Positions 46,323 to 54,700 of a DNA stretch of 64,000 bases are shown in pieces (the stretch's first letter is position 1; each line of letters opens with the position of its first letter). Position numbers and translations under genes: made by a program. This stretch comes from Aneurinibacillus uraniidurans. GTDB taxonomy: Bacteria > Bacillota > Bacilli > Aneurinibacillales > Aneurinibacillaceae. The notes under the pieces were generated by a model. The model saw only the letters and a program-made list of their open reading frames with translations, ran no database searches and was not told the DNA's origin. The stretch lies in contig NZ_CP116902.1 of NCBI RefSeq assembly GCF_028471905.1, positions 842,501-906,500 on the forward strand, written 5' to 3'.

Positions 46323-46490
46323 TTATCGTCCTCGCATCAGCCAAAGTTTTACTGCCATGGCTATAAACCAAATCGCCGATGTTGCGAACAATGCATAATC
46401 AATCCATCTAAGGTTTGAGTAGTTAGTAGTAGTTAAGGCAATGACTAAGGCAATAGCCAATAAACCATCTGTCCATGTTATACGCTTCAT
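46323..46490 (-). CDS. small two-helix membrane protein (55 aa)
   Basis: 55 residues: MKRITWTDGLLAIALVIALT, a short loop NYSNLRWIDY, then ALFATSAIWFIAMAVKLWLM and RGR. It has two predicted membrane helices and a positive C-terminus. There is no strong ribosome-binding site. Codon usage and hydrophobic pattern support a real gene. Not recognised. It lies on the opposite strand from the recombinase. Confidence 0.5.
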   Translation of the reverse strand: MKRITWTDGLLAIALVIALTTTNYSNLRWIDYALFATSAIWFIAMAVKLWLMRGR

Positions 46491-46601
46491 TTTGTTTGGT
46501 GGTTAATGCTGTGAAGGATTTTATTGTGTAGCCCAATGCAACCACCATCGTTCCTCTCCTCTCCACACCCCAATTTAACATATTTTCGAAAAAAGACTGC
46601 A

Positions 46602-46751
46602 TCACTTTGATTCGATTACTTGAATCATTCCTGTTAGCTGTTTGATTTTCTCAGTATCTGTGCTATCACTTTCCAGCAGTAGTTCCCTTGCCACAAAGTA
46701 AAACATGGTAATGCTTTTTTCGTTATCTTTAATAAACTTTTCCACATCCAT
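46602..46751 (-). CDS. small acidic protein (49 aa)
   Basis: 49 residues, MDVEKFIKDNEKSITMFYFV and on, ending GMIQVIESK; predicted two amphipathic helices. AGGGAG lies 11 nt upstream of the ATG. Very small charged proteins inside recombinase-carried elements are candidates for directionality factors, but there is no sequence evidence for that role here. Confidence 0.5.
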   Translation of the reverse strand: MDVEKFIKDNEKSITMFYFVARELLLESDSTDTEKIKQLTGMIQVIESK

Positions 46752-46862
46752 ACAAAAACAAACTCCCTAATCTATTTAGTCTAATAATACTATATAAGTA
46801 TCAGTATTTACTATACAAGTATATAGACTCTAAGACTATGGGTACTCGGGTATCGTGTGGAA

Positions 46863-47018
46863 ATAAATAAAATCGGCGCGAGGAATTGAGTGGAAAATAG
46901 AAGATGAGAACATCTTGATCCCCGAAGAACTCTGATAGCATATCGGATTAGATACTGGAAATCATCTACAGGTGTATGTAGATGATGGGGAAATTATTTT
47001 GAAGCGAATTTTGGAGTG
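46863..47018 (+). pseudogene. AbrB/SpoVT-type DNA-binding protein remnant
   Basis: One reading phase gives GIEWKIEDENILIPEEL, then TGA TAG, then HIGLDTGNHLQVYVDDGEI and ILKRILE before a stop at 47016-47018. The second half has the swapped-hairpin AbrB look (IPxELRxxIGLxxGxxLxVxxDDGxIILK). Two adjacent in-frame stops in place of the expected Arg-Arg/Glu indicate decay. No start codon with a ribosome-binding site is seen. It could be the remains of an antitoxin or transition-state regulator. Confidence 0.55.
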
Positions 47019-47056
47019 ACCAGCTAATCATTTTCATCCGACTAGCTGGCTTGATA

Positions 47057-47275
47057 TTAAGATATCTGCGGAATAATCCCGATTCTTTTATGTTCATATC
47101 CATACTTTTCTAGATACCTATACTTTTCTTCTGTGTCAATTGGTCGCCAACCATAACATAGTCTTTCGGCATCATTAATCCATTGGTTAGTGAAACAACA
47201 GAGCTTTCTCATACAACCTTCATCTTTTGCCCACCAGCAGTTTTTGCAATTTCTATAGTCTTTTTTGTTATGCAT
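47057..47275 (-). CDS. small Cys/Trp-rich protein (72 aa)
   Basis: 72 residues with six cysteines, CKNCWWAKDEGCMRKLCCF and ERLCYGWRPID. The CxxC...C...CC spacing suggests a small metal-binding knuckle. The C-terminal part is charged (EEKYRYLEKYGYEHKR). GGGGTGTGAGAG precedes the ATG on the - strand. Similar short Cys-rich proteins occur in Bacillus prophages, but I do not recognise a named family. Confidence 0.6.
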   Translation of the reverse strand: MHNKKDYRNCKNCWWAKDEGCMRKLCCFTNQWINDAERLCYGWRPIDTEEKYRYLEKYGYEHKRIGIIPQIS

Positions 47276-47449
47276 CTCTCACACCCCTAACTTTATACTC
47301 GAAAAAAAACATCACATAAAGTTATTTACGGTATTTATGTGACATACATTTTATGGGGTATTTTGATCATTTTTGTTTTTTTCTTACAGGATAATGAACC
47401 TATTTATAAATATTTATAAATGCATGAAGCTCAACGGAAATAATATAAC

Positions 47450-47481
47450 CCTACTGCCCGTTTGGGTGGTGGGGTTTTTTA
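47450..47481 (+). terminator. terminator before recombinase region
   Basis: CCCTAC...GTGGGG hairpin around the same CCGTTTGGGTGGTGGGG core as 45691-45728, then TTTTTTAA. The copy suggests duplication within element 1. Confidence 0.65.
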
Positions 47482-47500
47482 ATCATTTGAACAAGCAGCG

Positions 47501-47550
47501 TCTGCATAGCTTTCAGTAGCGAGGTGATACGCAGATGCATGTGAAAATTG
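47501..47550 (+). promoter_or_regulatory. duplicated segment, possible sigma-E promoter of recombinase gene
   Basis: Contains GCATAG, about 14 nt, then TGATACGC, which is similar to sigma-E -35 (ATATT-like) and -10 (CATACA-like) spacing. The segment TGCATA-CTTTCAGTAGCG is nearly repeated at 50966-51011 next to exon B. spoIVCA of B. subtilis is under sigma-E with SpoIIID, so a mother-cell promoter here fits. The match to consensus is partial. Confidence 0.45.
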
Positions 47551-47628
47551 TGAAAGGTGACTCTACTGATAAAAGAATGCTTGCCTGCTATATGTATCTC
47601 AAAGAGAAGTATAGGAGGGAGAAGCTGC

Positions 47629-49137
47629 GTGATCGGTATCTATGCGAGGGTAAGTACAGAAGAACAGGTGAAGAGTGGCTTCGGTCTGGAGAGTCAGATC
47701 AGGGAGTGTCGGAAGAAGGCCGGGACCACTGAATGCAAAGAGTATGTAGATGAAGGAATTTCTGGAGAGTTTCTAGATCGGCCAGCATTATCACGCCTAC
47801 GCCAAGATGCTCGTGATGGGCTTATTACTAAGATTGTTTGCCTTGATCCGGACCGGTTATCACGTAAGCTTATGAATCAGCTGCTGATCACAGAGGAGTT
47901 TGATCGTCGAGGGGTGGAACTTGTTTTCGTAAATGGTGAATATGCACGCACACCTGAAGGGCAACTTTTTTACAGCATGCGTGGTGCGGTTGCAGAGTTT
48001 GAAAAAGCCAAGATCAATGAGCGAATGAGTCGAGGACGCAGGGAGAAAGCGCGTCAGGGGAAAGTACTGCGTGACTTTCAGGTGTATGGTTACAACTATG
48101 ATAAAGAGACCGGACAGATGGTTATTAATAAAGAAGAAGCAGCTGCTGTTCGTCTTATTTTTAAGTTGTTTACAAAGCCAGGAGAGGTACAGGGGATGAA
48201 CGGGATTGCTCTGTACCTTACCAAAGAAGGGATACCTACTAAAAAAGGAAAGGGTGTATGGCATCGTCAAGTAGTGCGCCAAATCCTAATGAATCAGGCT
48301 TATGTTGGTGAGTTCTATCAGAACCGCTGGAATACAGAGGGGATGCTCGGGAACAAGCATAAAGATCCAGATGAGCGTGTGCAGATGAAAGAACGTCCGA
48401 GAGAGGAATGGATTCATGTTCCTTGCCCACCTATTATCGATCATGAACAATTTGAATATACGCAGGAACTGCTACAGGATTCGCGTCGTCGCTGGGCTAA
48501 AAAAAGTTTAAATCAATATTTATTGAGCGGGGTGCTTCGCTGCGCAGATTGTGGAAATACCTTAACCGGCAGAAAAGCAAAGAACTGGGGCAAATATGTA
48601 TACGAGTATAGTGACATAAAGAATACTGCTGGAGCTAAGATTAGAGGATGTGGCAGAAGAGTAAAAGTTGAAGAGCTGGATCATGAGGTGTGGGAAACAA
48701 TTCGTACCTGGTTAGAGCATCCAGATGAAGTGGCAGCGGCGGCGGAAGTCGAAGGTGAAGAGCACGAAGAAATTCCATTTGAACAGGTAGAGATTGGACG
48801 GCTAGAAAAAGAGATAGAAAAAGTGAAGACGGGACGTAAGAGACTGCTTTCCCTTTTTGCTGTTGGTATGGATATAGGTGAAGAAGAGATTCGGGAAGAA
48901 ATACGGGCTTTGAAGGAGAAGGAAGAAGCAGCTATGAAACAACTGGAAGAGCTGAAGATAAGGTTCAAAGAAGTAAAGGAAGCCGGGTTTAATCAGAACC
49001 TATTGAGTGAGGCAGCTGAATACTATTTGACCAGGAGGCATGATGAGCTAACGTTTGAAGATAAGCAGCAGCTGATTCGCCAGATGGTGCGCGAGATTAT
49101 CGTGTATGAGGACCACATCGAGATCTTTACATACTAG
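47629..49137 (+). CDS. spoIVCA: SpoIVCA-type large serine recombinase of element 1
   Basis: 502 residues (B. subtilis SpoIVCA has 500). It excises element 1 in the mother cell. The catalytic domain has [12 protein letters not shown] with nucleophile Ser9, [29 protein letters not shown] and [11 protein letters not shown]. The recombinase domain has [18 protein letters not shown], then a zinc-ribbon region, [12 protein letters not shown], and a coiled-coil/C-terminal region (about 380-500). Oddity: where SpoIVCA has VYTC, this protein has YEYSD, so the third zinc cysteine seems missing, though GCG follows. GTG 47629 is chosen because AGGAGGG lies 10 nt upstream; the in-frame GTG at 47557 would add 24 unrelated residues. 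Confidence 0.95.
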   Translation: MIGIYARVSTEEQVKSGFGLESQIRECRKKAGTTECKEYVDEGISGEFLDRPALSRLRQDARDGLITKIVCLDPDRLSRKLMNQLLITEEFDRRGVELVFVNGEYARTPEGQLFYSMRGAVAEFEKAKINERMSRGRREKARQGKVLRDFQVYGYNYDKETGQMVINKEEAAAVRLIFKLFTKPGEVQGMNGIALYLTKEGIPTKKGKGVWHRQVVRQILMNQAYVGEFYQNRWNTEGMLGNKHKDPDERVQMKERPREEWIHVPCPPIIDHEQFEYTQELLQDSRRRWAKKSLNQYLLSGVLRCADCGNTLTGRKAKNWGKYVYEYSDIKNTAGAKIRGCGRRVKVEELDHEVWETIRTWLEHPDEVAAAAEVEGEEHEEIPFEQVEIGRLEKEIEKVKTGRKRLLSLFAVGMDIGEEEIREEIRALKEKEEAAMKQLEELKIRFKEVKEAGFNQNLLSEAAEYYLTRRHDELTFEDKQQLIRQMVREIIVYEDHIEIFTY

Positions 49138-49241
49138 GCAATATTATTGACCTTGGGGTAGAGGATATTTCAATGTTAATAGTAATGCATAAAAATCTCC
49201 TTATTTGGGATAACTATGAACTGTACAAGGAGGTGGATATC

Positions 49242-49487
49242 ATGGCGAAAATTGCAGTGGAACAATCATTGACAGCAGTGAAGCAAGAACTTCAGAATCG
49301 TGGTCATCAAGTTGTTGACCTGAAAAATGAGTCAGATGCAAAAAATTGCGATTGCTGCGTGATTTCAGGTGCGGATAATAATGTGATGGGAATGCAAAAT
49401 GTAGTGACACAAGGATCTGTAATCGATGCAAGCGGCCTCACAGCTGAGGAGGTTTGCCAGCAGGTAGATAACAGCTTCCAAGCATAA
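49242..49487 (+). CDS. YkuS-like UPF0180 protein
   Basis: 81 residues, [20 protein letters not shown] and on, with [23 protein letters not shown] and [19 protein letters not shown]. This is the UPF0180/YkuS family of Bacillales: a short alpha/beta protein, often with a CDCCV motif. Function unknown. AAGGAGGTGG precedes ATG 49242. It follows the recombinase by about 100 nt in element 1; family members usually lie elsewhere in the chromosome, so this is cargo. Confidence 0.85.
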   Translation: MAKIAVEQSLTAVKQELQNRGHQVVDLKNESDAKNCDCCVISGADNNVMGMQNVVTQGSVIDASGLTAEEVCQQVDNSFQA

Positions 49488-49641
49488 TAAGGATCAACTA
49501 TGTAGTGGAGAGGCAATGATATAAGGCCTCTCTTTTTGTTTGTATCAGTGGTGATACATATAGTAATGAAACTACAGGGCCGCGAATTTCGTAATAAAGA
49601 ATAAGCTTCAAAAATCCATATCCTTTATAGGGGGAATCACG

Positions 49642-49956
49642 ATGATCGTTACAACGACACCAACATTGCAAGGAAAAGAAATCGAAGAATATATTTCAAT
49701 TGTAGCGGGAGAGGCTATTATGGGCACGAATGTAGTGCGTGATTTCATGGCAGGCATTACTGATATTATTGGGGGACGCAGCGGCACTTACGAAAACAAG
49801 CTCGCGGAAGGCCGGGAGATCGCGATTAGAGAAATGATTGATAAAGCACGTTCGCTAGGTGCCAACGCAGTTGTTGGTGTTGATCTAGATTTTGAAACGC
49901 TTCGAGAAGGTATGATGATGTGTATCGCTACAGGAACAGCAGTGAAAGTTCGGTAA
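49642..49956 (+). CDS. UPF0145/YbjQ family protein
   Basis: 104 residues. The YbjQ signature includes [40 protein letters not shown] and [14 protein letters not shown]. These form homopentamers with a heavy-metal-binding-like fold, and their role is unclear. A GGGGGAATC sequence lies 9 nt before the ATG. Cargo of element 1. Confidence 0.9.
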   Translation: MIVTTTPTLQGKEIEEYISIVAGEAIMGTNVVRDFMAGITDIIGGRSGTYENKLAEGREIAIREMIDKARSLGANAVVGVDLDFETLREGMMMCIATGTAVKVR

Positions 49957-50014
49957 GTAATAAGACATTACATAACACAAATGTATAAAGTGAAAGCGTG
50001 AATATTTTAAATCC

Positions 50015-50057
50015 AAAGCTGGTATTTCTAAAGTAAAGAAATATCAGCTTTTCTTTG
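50015..50057. terminator. bidirectional terminator
   Basis: AAAGCTGGTATTTCT pairs with AGAAATATCAGCTTTTC around a 6-nt loop, between the UPF0145 gene and the convergent hydrolase. Confidence 0.75.
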
Positions 50058-50075
50058 TTTAACAATGGACTCACA

Positions 50076-50687
50076 TTAGCCCAATATGACTAAATGTCTC
50101 TGAAGAAAAACCAACATTTGGTTAAACGATTTTTTAGCTGATTCTTTGTTATACTTTAGGGAGAATGGATCACTAAATCCGTGTTTTCCATTTAATTTAT
50201 GAACCTCGACTTTATTCTTATTATCTAAAGCCAAAACCAACTCATCAACATTAAAAGACTTTTCTTCCTGCGGAAAAAACAACAATACAGGACATTGAGG
50301 TGATATTTCCATATAATTTCTGATACGAGAACCATAATACCCGATTATTCCATCAACAAGCTGTTCTTCACTACACTGCCAAGCAACAGTTGCTCCTACA
50401 CTGAATCCAACGACAAATATTTTTTTATATTCGTCTTTAATATCCATTAATAAATTTTTTATTGTGACCAAAGCATTTGTAAAACCAACGTTCTTCATAA
50501 AATTAGAGTAAGCATTTTCCTCATTAGAATAATCAAAAGGCAGTTCTCGTTCTAATAAATTCGGACACAAAACATCAAAGTCATATTCAGATAATGATTG
50601 ACAAATAAATTCCATGTGTTTATTGATTCCATAAATCTCGTGAACAACGATAATTGCAGTATCAGAATCTTTTTGTATGCTAAACAT
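50076..50687 (-). CDS. dienelactone-hydrolase-like alpha/beta hydrolase
   Basis: 203 residues. It begins with an alpha/beta hydrolase strand (TAIIVVHEIYGINKHMEFICQ), then VVGFSVGATVAWQCS, where the nucleophile elbow is GFSVG (Ser rather than the Cys of classical dienelactone hydrolase), GIIGYYGSRIRNY, and a late His in KLNGKHGFSDPF. The substrate is unknown. GGGGGAAC precedes the ATG. It is the last gene of element 1; 348 nt to its right hold a small hairpin (AAGCATC/GATGCTT, 50919-50935), the duplicated promoter-like segment and the att site. Confidence 0.85.
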   Translation of the reverse strand: MFSIQKDSDTAIIVVHEIYGINKHMEFICQSLSEYDFDVLCPNLLERELPFDYSNEENAYSNFMKNVGFTNALVTIKNLLMDIKDEYKKIFVVGFSVGATVAWQCSEEQLVDGIIGYYGSRIRNYMEISPQCPVLLFFPQEEKSFNVDELVLALDNKNKVEVHKLNGKHGFSDPFSLKYNKESAKKSFNQMLVFLQRHLVILG

Positions 50688-50965
50688 TTTGTTCCCCCAT
50701 TAAAAGTGTTGTTCCATAAATTCCTCGTGCATCTTTTTCTACTTTTCAGAGGTTTATTCATTTTCCTTTATTATACAAGACTTCTCGTTAGCAGAACAAA
50801 TAAATTGACGTAAATAAAATCGTGAATTGCTTGATGTTTTTAGGTTAAATTTATACTAATTAATGTTCCCGCATAAAATGATATCCAATTACTTTCGCGA
50901 CAACCTGTAAAGCATCCTTGTGATGCTTTTTCATTTTCTCTGACGGGGAATTTGAGCATGCAGCT

Positions 50966-51011
50966 GTTGCATACCTTTCAGTAGCGGGTTGATACGTACT
51001 GCATGTGAATA
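50966..51011 (+). repeat. second copy of promoter-like segment, beside exon B
   Basis: TTGCATACCTTTCAGTAGCG, GGTTGATACG and TGCATGTGAA match the segment at 47501-47550 with few changes. Similarity weakly continues through ACTATTGACTTTAGAATG (here) versus ACTACTGATAAAAGAATG (there). Thus the DNA just before the recombinase gene resembles the right end of element 1. Confidence 0.6.
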
Positions 51012-51029
51012 AGCAACACTATTGACTTT

Positions 51030-51043
51030 AGAATGGAGATTCT
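51030..51043. other. attR of element 1
   Basis: AGAAT and ATTCT form a perfect inverted repeat around GGAG, centred on GA at 51036-51037. GAGATT (51036-51041) matches attL at 44789-44794. Crossing over within GA restores the sigK frame. Confidence 0.8.
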
Positions 51044-51122
51044 CATGCATCTTAGATCTTTGAAGAAAACGAAGAAAGATGTATCTCTTCATGACCCGAT
51101 TGGTACAGACAAAGAAGGAAAT
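51036..51122 (+). CDS. sigK: sigK exon B: 29-codon middle piece of sigma-K
   Basis: The 87 bp encode [20 protein letters not shown] followed by IGTDKEGN, the part of sigma-K that joins region 2.4 to region 3, and almost identical to the start of SpoIIIC. Homology begins at the GA of one junction and ends at the GA of the next. Upstream sequence is element 1; downstream, the frame turns into unrelated [15 protein letters not shown] and stops at 51245. There is no promoter-proximal start meant for it: the ATG at 51033 is in frame by chance of the attR sequence. It is coding only after both elements are removed. Confidence 0.93.
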
Positions 51123-51132
51123 GAGTTTCCTT
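51115..51132. other. attL of element 2
   Basis: AAGGAAA and TTTCCTT form a perfect 7-bp inverted repeat around TGAG, centred on GA at 51123-51124, inside codons GGA-AAT-GAG of exon B. Same geometry as attL of element 1. Confidence 0.8.
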
Positions 51133-51245
51133 TACATGGTTATCTGTTTATAAATAGGCTTCCTCCTCTCTTCTTTCTCAAAAAAGGTCCTCTTTCTTTT
51201 TCGCTTGTGTATCTCACTAATTTACCAGTTGTTAAACGGTTATAG

Positions 51246-51700
51246 GTCAAAAGTACTTATATATAGTGACTGAAATATGACTTATTTGTTTGATATAATT
51301 GATTTTACCTACATATTATTCTTCCTAGCTACTATAAGTTTTAGAGAAAGGGGGCTATTTATTGAGAGTCAATTATTCAAAAGTAAATGAGACTTAGATA
51401 GGAGAAGCATAGTATTTGTTTCAATGCTATGTTTATTGTTGTTGTTGATATCGTGTTTATTTCTAACCAAAGTCGTTGTTGCATCGTTGGGGTTACACAA
51501 GTCATATTAAGTGGAAATATTCAGTTTCAACTTTCTAATAATTATAGAACGTCAACCTAGGCAGCTTGATGATAAGCTAGGGAGCATTATATCAGGCGTT
51601 TGCCTCTAGCACAAAGAGTTACAATGCAATTAACGATCAGATGGTGTCGTAGAATTTAAAAAGACATCATGTAACAAAAAAGGAGAGGGGGTGTCCGGTT
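51246..51700. other. 455-nt gene-free leader of the giant surface protein
   Basis: No coding sequence is supported here. A TATAAT at 51293-51298 may be a -10 box. CATAG...CTATG (51410-51430) and AGCTT...AAGCT (51567-51582) are small hairpins. The long untranslated leader before a very large exported protein could be regulatory; I could not match it to a known riboswitch class. Confidence 0.35.
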
Positions 51701-51739
51701 CTGTATCAGTCTTTTTTTAAAAAATGGGTTGTTCGATTT

Positions 51740-54700
51740 TTGAGCGTGTTTTTGATTTTTGCCATTCTTTGCTCGGTAACTGAGATTCGTTTTTTTGTTG
51801 CTCCGGTAGAAGCTTCCACGGCTTGGACATTGCGTGCCTCTAATACTGGCGGCGACATCAATGGAATAACATATGCCAACGGATTGTTTGTTGGCGCGGA
51901 TAATAGATCATCTAATCTCGTAACTTCTACCGATGGTGCTACGTGGAACGCCAAGAGTTTTAGTGGCAAGGCTACAGCACTGTATTCGTCTGCATATGGC
52001 GCGGGGAAATGGGTATTGGCTGCTAGTGATGGGAAGGTAATTGTTTCTAACGATAACACCGTGACGTGGGGCGCTCCGATTCAAGCTCATTCTCCCGGCA
52101 ATGATTTATGGTCGATTACGTATGGCAACGGGAGATTCATTGCTGTGGGAGCTTCTGGGGCTGTGACGCAATCTGTGGACGGGGTGACTTGGAGCCAATC
52201 CACACTAGGCCCTGGTGCTCCCACATTGTACTCGGTCATCTATGCGGGTGGGCAGTTTGTGACCGTCGGGACGAGTGGGAGTATCTACACTTCTCCTGAT
52301 GGGACGGCGTGGACCAAGGGAACAATCGGTAGCACCACCAACATCAATTCTATTGCTTACGGGAATGGGCTCTACGTCGTGGCTACAGATAATGGACTAT
52401 ACAGTTCAGTAGACGGCATTACGTGGGCAAAACGCTATACGTCCAGCAGCATTATCTATGGAGTAACGTATGGAGGAAATAAATTCGTCGCCGTAGGTGC
52501 AGGAGGCAACGTATACGTTTCACAAGAAGGGATCTTTTGGACGATAGAAGGACCTAGCGGAACTAGTAACGATCTGTATTCAGTGGCATCTGGAGGTGGA
52601 CAGTTTGTTGCAGTCGGTGCTAACGGCATTCTTTTGACGCAATCGCAAAGCAGCGTCGCTGATTTGAGCAGCTTGTTACTCAGCGCCGGAACTTTGTCTC
52701 CGAGTTTCTCGTCGTCTACCACCAGCTATACAGCCTCAGTAAGCAATGCGACGACCAGTTTGAAGGTAACGCCTACTGTGGCTGATGCGTATGCGACGGT
52801 TACGGTCAACGGAGCTTCGGTGACGAGTGGTACAGCTTCTAGTTCGATCCCTCTGACTGTCGGCTCGAACACCATCACGGTGGTGGTTACGGCTCAGGAC
52901 GGCTCGACGACGAAGTCCTACACGATTTCAGTTACTCGTGCAGCGCCTCTTTCTACCAATGCCGACCTTAGCGACCTTGTTCTCAGTCAAGGTACGCTGT
53001 CTCCGGCCTTTAGTTCCGGTACGACTTCTTATACCACCAGTGTTGGGAATGAGGTTACGAGCCTGACGGTGACGCCGACGGTGGCTGACTCGACGGCATC
53101 AGTGAAGGCGAACGGAACGGCAGTTACTTCGGGCAGTGCATCTATTCCGATTACGCTGAATGTGGGATCGAATACCATTACGGTATTGGTCACGGCACAA
53201 AATGGATCGACTAAAACGTACATGGTGACAGTGAATCGAGCATCGTCTAGCAATGCTAATTTGAGCAATCTGACGATAAATCAGGGGACTTTGTCACCGG
53301 CGTTTGCCTCTGGCACAACCGATTATACAACGAGTGTAGCGAATGGGGTAAGCAGCATCGATGTGACATCAACAGTAGCAGATAGTACGGCAACCATGAA
53401 GGTAAACGGTAGCACTGCAACGAGCGGTACTGCATTCAATGTACCACTGACTGTGGGAACAAATCCGATTGCAGTGCAGGTAACGGCGCAGGACGGCATC
53501 ACGCAGAAAACGTACACCGTAATAGTAACCCGGGCGCCATCTAGTAACGCCAACCTAAGTGGAATAACTGTATATGTAGCAGGATTGAATGAACCTTTTT
53601 CACCCGATACAACAACCTATACACAAAGCTTAGCGAACGGAGCCACTGAGACATGGGTGAAACCTACAGTAGCCGATGCTAATGCAACTGTAACTGTGAA
53701 TGGGATTTCTATAGCAAATGGACAGGTAAGCGGAGCGATTCCTTTACAAGTGGGATCGAATACAGTCACGATTGTGGTGACAGCTCAGGATGGAACGACT
53801 AAGATATATAAAATTATCATAACGCGAGCACCGTCTAACAATTCGAATCTGAGCGGTCTGACATCAAGTCATGGAACTTTGTCTCCAGCGTTTGCTTCTG
53901 GCACGACGAGTTACACAGCGAACGTGGAGAATGCAGTGAGCAGTTTGACGGTGACCCCGACCGTGGCTGACTCTACAGCCACGGTGAAAGTGAACAGTAC
54001 TTCCACGACGAGTGGTGTTGCTTCGAACCCGATCTCTTTGAACGTCGGCTCGAACACCATCACCGTTCTGGTCACTGCTCAGGATGGAACGTCAAAGGCG
54101 TATACCGTTACGGTGACACGCGCAGCCCAAACGGATGCAGAAGCGGTGGCGGCAGCCAAAGCAGCTCTGGACATTGGCTATGCCGGAGGCGATAGTGCCA
54201 GCAGCGTGATGCAGAATGTAACGCTGGGTACTACGGGAGCGAATGGCACGACGATTAACTGGGCTTCCAATAATTCAGCGATGATTGCGGCGAATGGTGC
54301 AGTAACACGCCCAACTCATAGCCAAGGCGATCAAACGATAACACTGACCGCTACGATTACCAAAGGTGGGGAAAGTGATACGAAAAGTTTTACCGTGACA
54401 GTAAAAGCTTTAGCCGAAACGGATACAGAAGCGGTGGCGGCAGCCAAAGCAGCTCTGGACATTGGCTATGCCGGAGGCGATAGTGCCAGCAGCGTGACAC
54501 AGAATGTAACGCTGGGTACTACGGGAGCGAATGGCACAACGGTGAGCTGGAGTTCAAGCAATTTGGGTGTTCTTGCGGTGGATGGCACGGTGACGCGTCC
54601 GTCTAATGCAGACGGGAACAAGACAGTAATACTTACCGCAAGCATCAACAAAGGTAGTGTTACTGATACAAAGGAGTTCAATCTTACAGTCATAGCGTTA

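Larger units (their letters stand above)
44789..51035 (+). mobile_element. element 1: skin-like sigK intervening element, about 6.25 kb
   Basis: 6247 bp separate exon A from exon B. Excision at the shared GAGATT joins codon AAT-GAG-ATT of exon A to CTC-ATG-CAT of exon B in frame, restoring [15 protein letters not shown] as in intact sigma-K. The element carries a SpoIVCA-type recombinase (47629) with small, mostly unrelated cargo: a PIG-L deacetylase, short membrane and Cys-rich proteins, YkuS- and UPF0145-type proteins and a dienelactone-hydrolase-like protein. No phage structural genes are present, so it is a reduced domesticated element much smaller than the 48-kb B. subtilis skin. Confidence 0.9.

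Noticed and set aside
46423-46605. 60-residue - strand frame in element 1
   Set aside because: It overlaps, in another phase, the better-supported 55-residue two-helix membrane protein (46323-46490).
47557-47628. N-terminal extension of the element 1 recombinase
   Set aside because: The added 24 residues have no counterpart in the serine recombinase family, and AGGAGGG sits right before GTG 47629.
51033-51245. An independent 70-residue gene
   Set aside because: Only its first 30 codons have homology (to sigma-K), the rest is element 2 sequence, and there is no ribosome-binding site; it is exon B plus read-through.
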